A model generated the notes under the pieces. That model had not been told where the DNA came from. It saw nothing but the letters and a program-made list of their open reading frames with translations, and made no database searches. Positions 10,412 to 19,841 of a stretch of 64,000 bases of DNA are shown piece after piece. The stretch is taken from positions 1 through 64,000 of the forward strand of contig JAVTVJ010000446.1 of assembly GCA_034509425.1 (NCBI GenBank), read 5' to 3'. Origin of the DNA: Eopsaltria australis (Eukaryota > Chordata > Aves > Passeriformes > Petroicidae). The first letter of the stretch is position 1; the number at the start of each line of letters is the position of its first letter. Both the position numbers and the translations under genes were made by a program.

Positions 10412-11887
10412 ATGGGTATTAAGCTGTCCCGAATAGAGCAGGAGTTTTATGTCCAAGTTAAAGAGACCCTAAAGTTAAAAAACGGGAATGCTAATAAGAA
10501 GGCTTGGAAACGTTTTGTTAAATGGATCTTTGCCTATGTCCCTCTTGCTTCTGCTTCTTCTGTTAAAACTCTGAGTTTTTGGGAGTTAGTAGAAAAACGT
10601 TTAGAGGCAGTGGAGAGAGGGGGTGATGTTTCTGTCCGAAAATTTTTCCCGTTGTTGATTGTAATTTGTTATACTTTGCGTAATTGTCCTGAAAGTTCGA
10701 AATCCCCGACTCACCCACCCCACGTTCCTAATTCCCCTTTTCCCAATCCCTCTTCCCCGCTACAGGGAAGCGCGCCCCTCAGTTCTCCCCGCTATGAGAC
10801 TGATTCCCTCATAGCGAGCTTCACCCCAAACCCTTTCTCCGAGCCCTCAGTCAAACTCGCGCCGGCTGCGCTCCCCCATTGTTCCGAGTTTAAAGATGGC
10901 GGCGGCCTCGTGGCGCCGTGCCTACACCCGTGCGCCCAATGCGCAGCCTCACGCCGAAAGCCCGTGAATCCTCCCAGCCCCTCCCACGGCTCCTTCCCCT
11001 TCGCGTCGATTGGCCCCGCGTCGGGTTCCCCCCCCGCGGCCGATGATGTCTTCGCGTCGGGTCCCTCCCCTCGCGCCAGAGGTCCCTGCCCCAGCCCGAG
11101 GGAGATCCCCGCCCCACCCCGCGCCTGGACTGCTCATATCAACTGCAGTTCCGCCCCTGACCACCGCCCACTTCCAAATCCCCACGCTCCCTCGTTCCCA
11201 CCCCGGGATTGGGGGCCGAAAAGTGGAGAGGCTGAAGCCTGTGATGCAGCCAGTCAGCCAGACCCTGCAGTGGCATCAGGTGTGCACAGCCCTCAGGGTA
11301 ACAACCCACGATGGGAATCACAGTCACCTGCAGCCTTGCGAGAGCCTAGCAAAGTGGAGAGAGAGCTTGGGAGAGATTCTCCTCACTTTAAAGGTGTGCT
11401 GGTCCCATCTGACATAAAAACAATCCTGACAGGCATTTTAGTTAAGGTTCAGTATTGGGTGTGGGAAAAGATATGGAAGCAGCAGCTTCAAAGCCTGCTG
11501 AACAGTTCTAATCACCCTCCACCTAAGTCTTCCACAGGCTCCTGGACACCACATGCTCCATCCCATTCGGGAAACGGATCGGCACTGTGCTCCTCAAAGA
11601 AATTAAAAGCTGAATCCACTGTGTCCTGCTCTCCATCACCACCCATGCCACTGGAGACCCCATCAGAGGCGATCCCAGATGACCAGTCACTTGAACCACG
11701 ATGGCTGAAGTTAGTAGGCATCACAACTCTCCACCCAACACATCCACCAGAGCAGATCCAGTCGCATCCACCAACAGATGCTGCTCCACAGAGATCAGCG
11801 TGGAAGAGAAGGAAAAAGAAAACTCCAAACTTTGACAGTCATCAAGAAAAATCACTGAGACCCTTCTTCTTGATATCTTCCCCTTAG
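10412..11887 (+). CDS. gag: M1 chimeric gag-like protein (matrix, Pro-rich, capsid fragment, basic tail)
   Basis: An open 491-codon frame starting at ATG 10412 in good context (acaATGG). MGIKLS is a myristoylation-type start. Residues 1 to about 95 resemble the matrix of K (KRFVKWIFAYVP against KFIRWVFINFP; both continue with SASSV/SAASV and a FWE/FWD helix). Residues 100-320 are Pro/Ser-rich. Residues 332-365 (PSDIKTILTGILVKVQYWVW) match the start of the K capsid (PEDIKTTMSSLL...YWIW). After that the capsid stops and about 125 residues of unknown origin follow, ending in a basic cluster (WKRRKKK). There is no MHR or zinc knuckle. Whether it is translated is unknown; the open frame contrasts with the broken gag genes around it. 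Confidence 0.78.
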   Translation: MGIKLSRIEQEFYVQVKETLKLKNGNANKKAWKRFVKWIFAYVPLASASSVKTLSFWELVEKRLEAVERGGDVSVRKFFPLLIVICYTLRNCPESSKSPTHPPHVPNSPFPNPSSPLQGSAPLSSPRYETDSLIASFTPNPFSEPSVKLAPAALPHCSEFKDGGGLVAPCLHPCAQCAASRRKPVNPPSPSHGSFPFASIGPASGSPPAADDVFASGPSPRARGPCPSPREIPAPPRAWTAHINCSSAPDHRPLPNPHAPSFPPRDWGPKSGEAEACDAASQPDPAVASGVHSPQGNNPRWESQSPAALREPSKVERELGRDSPHFKGVLVPSDIKTILTGILVKVQYWVWEKIWKQQLQSLLNSSNHPPPKSSTGSWTPHAPSHSGNGSALCSSKKLKAESTVSCSPSPPMPLETPSEAIPDDQSLEPRWLKLVGITTLHPTHPPEQIQSHPPTDAAPQRSAWKRRKKKTPNFDSHQEKSLRPFFLISSP

Positions 11888-12053
11888 ACTCTCCTGAAAC
11901 CTACCCCATGTACCTCCCATACCCCAATCATTCCCAGTCCTGTAGAGAGACAATGATTTAACAATGTTTGTTTGTTTATTTGCAGATTTTCAAGACTTTG
12001 CTTTGGATTTTAGTTATTATCTTCATTGTACTAACAAATCACTTTCTTTAAGT

Positions 12054-12070
12054 AAAAAGACAGGGGGAGA
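12054..12070 (+). promoter_or_regulatory. M1 polypurine tract
   Basis: AAAAAGACAGGGGGAGA directly before the 3' LTR; would prime plus-strand DNA synthesis. Confidence 0.88.
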
Positions 12071-12642
12071 TGTTGCGGTGGTTCGGAACCAGAGGACTTC
12101 CGGACAGGTTCCACGGACAGAGGGTTTCCCCCCGGAGCTCCCAGGGGCAGCAGTTGGACCACCAATCCACGGACCCAAGCTCCTGCTATTGGTTACTGGA
12201 CTTGTCTGTTATGTATTCCCGCTCTGGGAAATTCCCTGTCACTCCATAGTTCATTCGTTGTTCTCTCTGTTCCCCTCCCCTCCCTAAACCCCATTTGATC
12301 ATGTACCCCAGCCCCTCCCCTGTATTGTCCCCTGCCCTCATCCTATTGGGTGTTGTTCCTCCCTTAAATACCGATGTAATAAGCTGCTCTTAGCTCTTGG
12401 TCCATGTGCTCCCTTTGGAGGCAATAAACCTACCGAAATCACATACCAAGAGACCTCCTTCTCTGGTAGTTCTTTGCTGTTTCACCACGCACCGGGGGCA
12501 ACATCTCCCCGGACCGAACGCGGGCCAGCTGTGCTCATAGTCAGCACTCCGAGGGTGCCTTCCCGAGGGCGAACGGCATCCTAGGATAGGGCTAGGACTC
12601 CGCCGCCGGTACCAGGGTGGGACTGAAGCAGGGAACGCAACA
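12071..12642 (+). repeat. M1 3' LTR
   Basis: 572 bp copy of 9345-9914 with the same ends, followed by GGGGGG (target duplication). Confidence 0.93.
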
Positions 12643-14936
12643 GGGGGGCAGGGGGGGAAAGCGCAGCAGTTCTTGTAGAAACTTGAGAGCAGGGGGGCTC
12701 GCGCGCAGTCAAGGCGAACTTTCTCAACCCTAGTTCCCAGTCGTAGCTTCTCAGCCGTAGTTTCTCAGGTCTGAGTAGTCTCTGTCCCGGGGAAGCCAGA
12801 ACCGTGAGCGGTAGGGAAAAAGTCGTCTAAGTTGTCGTTGGAAAAATTTTCGCCGCCCGCCCAGCGCGGAGAGAGGGCAATGCCGCTGCAGGGGGGGGCC
12901 GTGGGGGAGGTGGTGGAGTAGCCGCATGATCACTGCAGGATGGTTACCCCACTTACAGTGGCTGCAATATAGGCTGCTTTAGCTTGTTGATCAGTTCTAT
13001 CTGTTAGTTCAATCATATTGACCATCGTCGCCGGTTTTGGCAATGTTCTGAGGATTTGCTGGGTTTTTTCATTTGCGTTATCAAAGGTTAGGATTAGGAA
13101 CATCCGTTCTTTCATTCCATCATCAAGGTTAGGATGTGTCTTGATGGTTTGGTGTAATTGATCAATGAATGAGGAATATCTTTCATTAGGGCCTTGCCAT
13201 ACATGTAAGAAGGCTTGTGGCCTGCCAGGCTCAGACACGGTGCTGATGGCAGTAAGAGTTTGTTCTTGAGATCTTTGTAACACTTGTACGGCGCTCTGCA
13301 TTTGAAAATTCACATTTGACCAAGGTCCTTCACCTAGCAGCTGTTGCGATGTAACTCCAAACAAAGGGTCGCCTTGCTGGCGAGGTTTAGCTGTTTCTTG
13401 TACACATAGTTGTTACTATTGTCTTTTAATGATTAATGGTGCAGACGGATATAGCTGCAGTAAGCTGTGAACAGTTACATGGCAGTAGTAGGTCATAAGT
13501 ATACAAATAGTGTAATAACTGGGTGGTAAATGGCGATTGAGTGTCATGTTTACATACTGTATGTCTGCCTTTCTCAAGTAGTTTTTAGTCAAAGGCTTCT
13601 CATCGTCCCTGTCCTCCAGGTTGCAGAGTAACAGGAAGGGGGGGGGGCTGGCCCGGACCCCGGGGGAGGGGGAATGAGCCGTGCAGCTGCGGGCAAATTC
13701 TTTAGCTATACTTTTCCACACTTTTTAGTCGTAGTTTCTGAGGCAGGGCACGGTAAAGTCAATTACAGGAGTAAAAGAACGGCGTGGGCAGCGCCGCCGC
13801 CGCTTCCACCCCGCTGATCCGGGGAAGATCGGTGTTGCTAGGCTGTTGCTAAGGAAAGGTTTTCGCTGCGCGCGGTCCCGGTGGTTAGGGAAAACTGTTG
13901 TTACTTAGTCGTTACTGGGAAAAGAGGTTTCTCGCTGCCCGCCCGGCACGCAGAGAAGTCGTAGCTGTTACCGCGCCGTGGTCCCCACCGCTGCCGGCTC
14001 TAGGGACGGGCAGACACGTGGTCTCTGTAGCCTCCCGCCCCCGGCGCGTTGAGATGCCATCGGAGCCGAGGGCAGGAGCCGCCGCTAGTTGCAGCGGCCG
14101 TGGGGAGAATTCGAAACCGCTTCGGGGGGGGGGGGCTGAGTGGCCGCCGTTGGAAGTTCGCGGGCTGTTAGGGCTCCTTACTTTTTAAAGTACGTCCCGT
14201 AGCAATTTTTCCAGTACAGCACCTTTTGTTTCTTCTTCACTGGCGGATTGTAGAGGCGAGTCCGATTGCAGGGCTGCTCTCGCTGACTCGGGTGGTTGGT
14301 CTCGGGTGACTGGTTTAAGTGGCTGGCATCCAGCAACTGGTACAGGCGACTGGCTGTGGGCGGCTGGTATCCGGCGACTGGTGCAGGCGGCTGGCTGTCG
14401 GTGACCGACACAGGCGGCTGGCTTTGGGTAGCTGGTTCATTTAGGTCTCCACCGGGTTTCTCTTTAACTTCTTGATTACTTTGGGTAGCATTGTTGGTGG
14501 TGGTGGGTTCGGGTAACGGAGCGGCTGGCGGTGGTGTTGCCGCAAAGGTGGGGAGTGGGAACGCCGCTTGGGTGGAAAAGGTGGACGTGGTGGCTGTTCC
14601 GGGCGATGTTGCTACACCCACGGGAAGCGGGAACGCCGCACGGGTTGAAGAAGCGGGGGCAGTTTTTATTTCGGTTTCTTTAGCTCTGGAGTCTAAGGGG
14701 GTTAATGCTGCAAAAACAGAGGCAGCTGCCTGCCTCTCCGCTTTCATTGCCTGCAAGGTCTCTATTATAAGCTTCCAATAAGGTGAATATTTGGAAGCCT
14801 CCTTAGCTTCTGCCCCGCCACTACTGACAGCGTCCCACCAGTGCCTTCCCAATTTTCTCCCATACGGTTATCTCAAAGGCTACCTCTACTCCCGGGATTA
14901 ACCCACGGTCCCAAGCCCACTTTAGGAGATGCCGAA
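12643..14936 (-). pseudogene. gag: Element Q gag, degraded
   Basis: Two informative stretches. 14178-14936 holds the matrix end and a long Pro/Thr/Ala linker (PLPVGVATSP, repeated QPP). 12930-13364 holds the capsid C-terminal half with a major homology region (QGPNERYSSFIDQL) and following helices. Between them (13400-14170) frames are broken, G runs of 9 to 12 occur (for example 14124-14135), and parts of 12740-12900 resemble 13730-14010, suggesting an internal duplication. No zinc knuckle or pol is found before M1 interrupts it. Capsid type is alpha/beta-like by the MHR. It is cut on the right at 14936 by P1. Confidence 0.7.
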
Positions 14937-15553
14937 TGTTATAAACGAATCAGCCAATTTTATGATTAAAGAGAATTTATTTAAAATCAAAGTATAAAAT
15001 TAGAAAAGAGCCATGAAGCAAAAGCAACGCCGAGCCAGGCAATCGGCATTGGGGTGAACTGAGTCCGAAACACTGTTGGTCTGAATCTCACTAGTTCCCC
15101 GCTGTGGTTTCCATGAGGTGTCTTTTTATACCTTTTTTCTTCTTTGTTAATTTAATCTTTTCAATACAACAATGTAGTTTTTTCCTGTCTTTCCACCATG
15201 TCTGACGACAGTTCCTGAAATCAGTAGTCGATTTTGCTGATGGAATGAGTTTCTGGCGACGTATGTTATTTATTGTATGTGCACACATGGAATCCATATC
15301 CTGGAGCCATATCTTTGTTTATACACATGTAGAATACATATCCTGGAGCTCTGCCAGATGAGGAAATCCCATGAAATGCTTATCTGTGGAATGTGAATTG
15401 AATGCATCTCGCCATGGCTTATTCAGACAGAAATCCTTTGAAATGCACAATTTTTGGCGACCACCTGTTTCCGGCATTTTTGCTTTCTCTCAACTTCAGT
15501 AAAATGCTGTAATCTTAAATTTTAGCACGAATTATTGTGCAACATATACTACA
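14937..15553 (-). repeat. P1 3' LTR
   Basis: 617 bp, plus-strand ends tgttataaacg and atactaca. Minus-strand TATAAAAA at 15123-15130 and AATAAA at 14976-14981. A purine tract (minus AAAAGGGGAGAGAT) at 15554-15567 abuts it. No second copy is in the window, so the ends rest on TG/CA, the tract, and the break of Q gag at 14936. Confidence 0.85.
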
Positions 15554-15773
15554 ATCTCTCCCCTTTTATATTAAAATATTAATTCGTGCTTTTATGCTAA
15601 GTTTGATTAGGTTTGCTTATTACACAATCTTAATTTCATCTTTCTACATTTATAAGACTTAGCAATTGCATTTCTACATTATTGTGTAAATTAATAACCT
15701 TTCCTATCTAAAGTTCTACACTAGTTTTATTGAACAGGGTACTGATTAAAACTTCAAACATTCTCTGTGTCCG

Positions 15774-18209
15774 TTAAAATTCATCTTTGTACTCGTCCCA
15801 TGATTGTTCTTCATACATTTTGTAATTTCTTCGCAAGTTGTATAGATTATTTTTTCCTTTGCTTATGTGGGCTTCAAACCTAGTCAAAGCTTCAGTATCT
15901 TTACTTTTTCCCTCTTCTTTTCTTAATCTCATTATCTTAGATCCCTTGGGTGCTTGGCCAAGTTTTCCCATAGCTAATTCAGGGTCCATAGGCATTGCTG
16001 CTATTTGCATACTTTGGACAACAGAATGGATGAGTCGGACGAAGCATGGTACTAAATAAGGTAAAAACAGTAATCGAGCCACAGAACATAATATGAAAAA
16101 TCCCACCTTTTTCCACCAAGCTCTTCCCCCAAACAATTGGTCCCACCATGAGGCTTGGAGGCTGGAATTCCATTTTTGGACTGGCACATGTGCCACTTTC
16201 TTGATTTTTGCCGCAAGATTTTTGATAGTTTCCCCATAGTCATCTATCTCTACACAGCATTCAGATTCATTGAATTTCCCACAGACCCCTCCTTCTTCAG
16301 CTAACAAGTAGTCCAAAGCTATTCGGTTCTGGTATACGAATGCTCGCATTTGGGAATGTTGTTTTGCTAATAATTCGAGATCATCAGAGGTATGATTTGA
16401 TACAACTTCTACTACAGCCTGGAGTCTTATTAGTCCATTTAGTAGGTAAATAGGGGTCCTATATCCCCAGCTTCCATCTTGAGCCCAAGTTGCTGGGCCA
16501 TAGTATGCTATTATTCTTTCTGCTGGCCATTCATCTTCTCCCCATTTTTTATTCCCTCCCGCTTTCGGAAAATCTAGGTTCAATTCTCTCTTTTCTCTGT
16601 CTAGGGTCTCATATAGGGGTGCTCCTAGTAGATTACTCTCGGACCATGGTAGCATAAAGAAGGAGGGTCTAATTATGCCTAATGTACAGGATCCTCTCCA
16701 CCTGCGGGGTAGTTCACTGTAAGCTTTCTCCCCGCAAATCCAATATATTCCATTAGGTGCTTTCCATGGTTCATTTACAGCTTCTGTTTTTTCCCAGTAA
16801 TCTTTTAAGTCTTTTAAGGTTTGGTAAGGGTTAGCTCCAGGGCTTCTGTGCCAACATAACCCAGTTTGGTCATTCCATTCACAGCCTGTTCCCCTGATTC
16901 GACTCCAATACCCAGCAGGGCTTTCTGGTTGCCAAACTTTTGAGTTATTATTCGAGTGCACTGCTAGAGTGGACATACAGGGAGTATATCCCATTACTTC
17001 AGTATATCTTTTTCCTTCCCTGCTGATACAGACTGTTCCAATTATTCGATCATCTAAAACCCACCCCTCGGGTCGTTTTAATGTTTTAGAAATTTGAGTA
17101 TGATTCCATTGCAGAAGTTGTTCTGGAGCTAGACTCTCACCTTTCCATGGCCATTTTTTGGCTGATTTAAGTCCTCCACAGATCCAACAATTGGATAATC
17201 CTAATTCTGTGGCAATTTCTTGCATTAGGTTCACAAAAAGATTCTTATTTGAGGAGGGTAAACCCCAATTGTTATACTGTTGTTCTAATTGATCATATTG
17301 TTCACTTAATGTCTTCAATTTTTCTTGCTCTATTCTTCTCTTCTTTGCTTCTGACTCTTGTTTCTTTAATTCTTGAGCTATTTGTTTCATCCTAGTCTCT
17401 GGATCTACCCCTTTCTCGTCTCTTGCAAAACAAAAAATTCTGCAAAATCGTTCATCATTATCGTTGAGGTAATTAGTCTGTAAGCCCTCCTCCTTAGTAG
17501 AAAATCGTAGGTTATATTTTGTATTCTCTCCAACCCAGTACGTTTTCCCACCCGCAGTGCACATTTTTAATTGGCTGCGATTATAGCATATTGTACTGAC
17601 TTGGGAATATGCCCAAAATATTGATTCCATCTTCTTCCCGATCCATACAGAACAATAGCATTTGTCACAGGTGGGTATCACAGGCTTAACCGCTCGTTTG
17701 TATAACCCATGAGTTATTACTTTCTTATGTTTTTTTATGGACTGCGTTCTTAACCTCCCATCCTTAGGAATCGCTTTCGGGTCATAGCAGATTATTTTCC
17801 CATCTGATTGACACATTTTGTATTGAGTGCCATTATGTATGCAGCTTCCTGTCTCATTGCCACTTTTGCAATCATAGTGGGTTTGGTACGTTATGGTCTT
17901 TATAGCCACCTGTTCTGTTAGGGTGGTCTCAAAGTACTGTTCATATTTTTGGACTGGGCTCTGCTTCCCAATACTGAGATGATTTTCAAGGAGCAGACTG
18001 GCCGTCTTGTCCATTATTAGACTCAGGACCATCAGGATTGCCCACAGGCGTACTCCTCTGCCTCTGCCTACGCCCACGGGGTTGCCACCCGTGGTGAGGG
18101 AGTCCATCTTCTCGGCAGCAGGGGTATTCTTCAGGGGATTCATAATTGGAACGAGCCGCATACCTCCTTTTAAAGATGTCCCACCTTGATAGTTTGACTG
18201 CATCAGCAC
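15774..18209 (-). CDS. env: P1 env, open ERV3/HERV-R-like envelope precursor
   Basis: An uninterrupted 811-codon frame; Met35 is the likelier start because it precedes the signal-like hydrophobic run LWAILMVLSLIM (residues 55-66). SU has many Cys and N-glycosylation sequons, a charged coiled-coil-like stretch (about 270-312) and a CWIC motif at 341-344. A REKR furin-type site lies at 538-541. TM has a heptad region, the segment YQNRIALDYLLAEEGG (626-641), a CX7CC motif (643, 651, 652), a membrane span at about 702-725 and an 85-residue basic tail. The segment after the cleavage site is not hydrophobic, so a conventional fusion peptide is not evident. Gag and pol of the same provirus are broken; why env stayed open (chance or selection) cannot be told here. 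Confidence 0.88.
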   Translation of the reverse strand: MLMQSNYQGGTSLKGGMRLVPIMNPLKNTPAAEKMDSLTTGGNPVGVGRGRGVRLWAILMVLSLIMDKTASLLLENHLSIGKQSPVQKYEQYFETTLTEQVAIKTITYQTHYDCKSGNETGSCIHNGTQYKMCQSDGKIICYDPKAIPKDGRLRTQSIKKHKKVITHGLYKRAVKPVIPTCDKCYCSVWIGKKMESIFWAYSQVSTICYNRSQLKMCTAGGKTYWVGENTKYNLRFSTKEEGLQTNYLNDNDERFCRIFCFARDEKGVDPETRMKQIAQELKKQESEAKKRRIEQEKLKTLSEQYDQLEQQYNNWGLPSSNKNLFVNLMQEIATELGLSNCWICGGLKSAKKWPWKGESLAPEQLLQWNHTQISKTLKRPEGWVLDDRIIGTVCISREGKRYTEVMGYTPCMSTLAVHSNNNSKVWQPESPAGYWSRIRGTGCEWNDQTGLCWHRSPGANPYQTLKDLKDYWEKTEAVNEPWKAPNGIYWICGEKAYSELPRRWRGSCTLGIIRPSFFMLPWSESNLLGAPLYETLDREKRELNLDFPKAGGNKKWGEDEWPAERIIAYYGPATWAQDGSWGYRTPIYLLNGLIRLQAVVEVVSNHTSDDLELLAKQHSQMRAFVYQNRIALDYLLAEEGGVCGKFNESECCVEIDDYGETIKNLAAKIKKVAHVPVQKWNSSLQASWWDQLFGGRAWWKKVGFFILCSVARLLFLPYLVPCFVRLIHSVVQSMQIAAMPMDPELAMGKLGQAPKGSKIMRLRKEEGKSKDTEALTRFEAHISKGKNNLYNLRRNYKMYEEQSWDEYKDEF

Positions 18210-18522
18210 TACAGGTTACCTTGTTTGACTGTCGGCACTCGATTGCTAGGGCCTGTGCCTTTGAGTCTAATTTACCCCTCACCTCTTTTTTGAACAAATG
18301 ATACCACTCTGGAGAGTCTAATTCTAATATGCCTGTGTTAGTAGCAACTACTAAGGTATGGGAGGTTAAGGCATATTCCTCCTCCAAGCACCTTGTACCA
18401 AGTTCTTTTGGTTTATATCCCCTCTTACAATGTGTAACCCAAATTTCTTGACAATAATTACACTTAAAATGAACAAATGGATAACACTCGCATCCTGGTA
18501 CCGAGCAACTTATCTCCTTCAG
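17986..18522 (-). CDS. P1 Cys-rich/Arg-rich frame between pol and env
   Basis: An open stretch of 178 codons that begins directly after the pol TGA (18523-18525), in the pol frame, and overlaps the env start in another frame. N-terminal Cys cluster with spacing CX4CXCX7CX2CX7C (SCSVPGCECYP...CNYC), a middle acidic/amphipathic part, and a C-terminus with an arginine-rich motif (PRGRRQRQR). It has no ATG near its start, so expression would need splicing, readthrough or a non-AUG start. P2 has a comparable Cys/basic segment at 32311-32569. It could be a Rem- or Rev-like RNA-binding accessory protein, an env leader exon, or just overlap; no family is recognised. Confidence 0.5.
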   Translation of the reverse strand: MKEISCSVPGCECYPFVHFKCNYCQEIWVTHCKRGYKPKELGTRCLEEEYALTSHTLVVATNTGILELDSPEWYHLFKKEVRGKLDSKAQALAIECRQSNKVTCSADAVKLSRWDIFKRRYAARSNYESPEEYPCCREDGLPHHGWQPRGRRQRQRSTPVGNPDGPESNNGQDGQSAP

Positions 18523-18913
18523 TCATTTAGCATGTCGGTGCAGTTTTATCTTCAAGCTTCCTGGAGGAGAAGTTACTTTCCATTCAGGTGATTCCTCCTG
18601 ACGTTCACTCTTCTTAACTCGGGAAGCGTGCGTCCAACCTTTTTCAGCCATCCGTATTGCTGTGTGTCTGGCTAGAAGCACAAGGAGAGGACCTTCCCAG
18701 TGAGGTGTGAGAGAGATTTCTTTCCAGGTTTAAATTAACACTTTATCTCCGGGTTGTATTTTATGTATGGCAAACCCCAAAGGAGAGCTTTGCATTATTA
18801 GTCCCTTCTTCCTTAACTCTTGTAGGTTCTTATTTATAGTTATCAAATAGGGTTGAACATGACTGTCATCCAGCTTTGGGTGTCCCACTGGCATCCCATG
18901 CTCATATGGCATC
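18523..18913 (-). pseudogene. pol: P1 pol, integrase C-terminal part
   Basis: Continuation of the integrase after the solo LTR. It includes the SH3-like C-terminal domain (IHKIQPGDKVLI, then HWEGPLLVLLARHTAIRM) and ends at TGA 18523-18525. A TAA near 18730 interrupts it where a Lys would be expected from the P2 relative. The right edge is the LTR insertion point with target copy gcatc at 18909-18913. Confidence 0.8.
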
Positions 18914-19190
18914 TGTCCTGGTTTAAAGGACAGGTGTCTGTTAAGGAAGGCAGAAGCCTCCCTTGGAATGGGAAACTGTAACCCCTCTCCCTCCGAATTA
19001 TTATAAATTTGAAATCAAGAGGCTCTCAGGCAAAGATATGGGAATAGGAATAACAGTTCTTTACTAATATCTAAAACAAAGCTAACAAATAACAACAACT
19101 ATGGCATTAACCAACAAACAGAACCAGAAACTTGGTGGCAGCCTGCTCGGCTTCAGGCACCTTTTCTTTTTGGTGCAGTTCCAGTCACAG

Positions 19191-19204
19191 CCTGCAGGGG
19201 GCGC
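19191..19204 (+). promoter_or_regulatory. CTCF-like motif
   Basis: CCTGCAGGGGGCGC fits the vertebrate core CCASYAGRKGGCRS at 13 of 14 positions. Confidence 0.45.
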
Positions 19205-19228
19205 TCTGGGTGCGAGGATTCCCCGGCG

Positions 19229-19242
19229 GCTGCAGGGGGCGC
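19229..19242 (+). promoter_or_regulatory. Second CTCF-like motif
   Basis: GCTGCAGGGGGCGC, 12 of 14 positions of the same core, 24 bp after the first and in the same orientation. Confidence 0.4.
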
Positions 19243-19841
19243 TCCGGCATGAGCTCAGGTAGCACACGGCAATGGCGGCTGCCCAAGGCAGGGAGGGATG
19301 GAGGAGAGCCTTTGTTTCACAGACCCTCAGGGGGCAGCTGGGGTCGGTGCCACAGCAGGATCCCCGGACACAGGGAGCTGGGACGGTAAGAGGTCCCGAT
19401 GTGCAGGGAGAGTCCCGCTACAATGTAGCGAAGAAACTCGGAGCGGCGAGGAGGAGCGGGGGAGAGACAGGCTGGTGGCAGGCAGCTCCCGATGGGGCAG
19501 TGAAGAAAAGACTCACAGCAGACAGGCCAGCAGCTCCGTGCTGGCTTCTCAGGGGGGCCGAGGGTTCAGCAGACAGCAGCTCTGACCGTCCCGCTCCGAG
19601 GGTCCCGAGCAAGAAGCGTGACTTCCCCCCCGCCCTTGCTTTTCAGTCTCCAAAATCTCGCATTGTCAAGCCCTGCTTCCATGAGGGGCAATTCTGCCGC
19701 ACCCTGCCAAGGAGAAAGGCCCCTAGCCTTGTGCTTTGTTCTCTTAAGTACTCAGATATTAGCTCAGTCATTTGTGTCTTAGCAACCCATGGGAGAAAAA
19801 ATTCCTGAGGAAAAAAAAAAGCTAAAATCCAACCTCCAACA

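Larger units (their letters stand above)
9345..12642 (+). mobile_element. M1: non-autonomous betaretrovirus-like provirus
   Basis: 3.3-kb element with LTRs at 9345-9914 and 12071-12642, a primer site, one gag-like frame and a polypurine tract, flanked by GGGGGG on both sides (within 9338-9344 and at 12643-12648). No protease, RT, integrase or env. Mobilisation must have used proteins of a relative; K in this window has a related gag N-terminus and a similar primer site. It sits inside element Q. Confidence 0.9.
18914..19841 (-). repeat. Solo LTR (family S) in P1 integrase
   Basis: 928 bp flanked by gcatc (18909-18913 and 19842-19846), and an inverted near-copy of 22544-23435. Plus-strand ends tgtcctggttt and ctccaaca. 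Orientation is inferred from an AATAAA-like region near the other end and could be wrong. It splits P1 integrase between FEMLYGM and PYEHGM. Two CTCF-like motifs lie at 19191 and 19229. Confidence 0.9.

Noticed and set aside
17986..18189. Plus-strand open frame opposite the P1 env start
   Set aside because: Shadow of the overlapping minus-strand frames; no start context or family feature.
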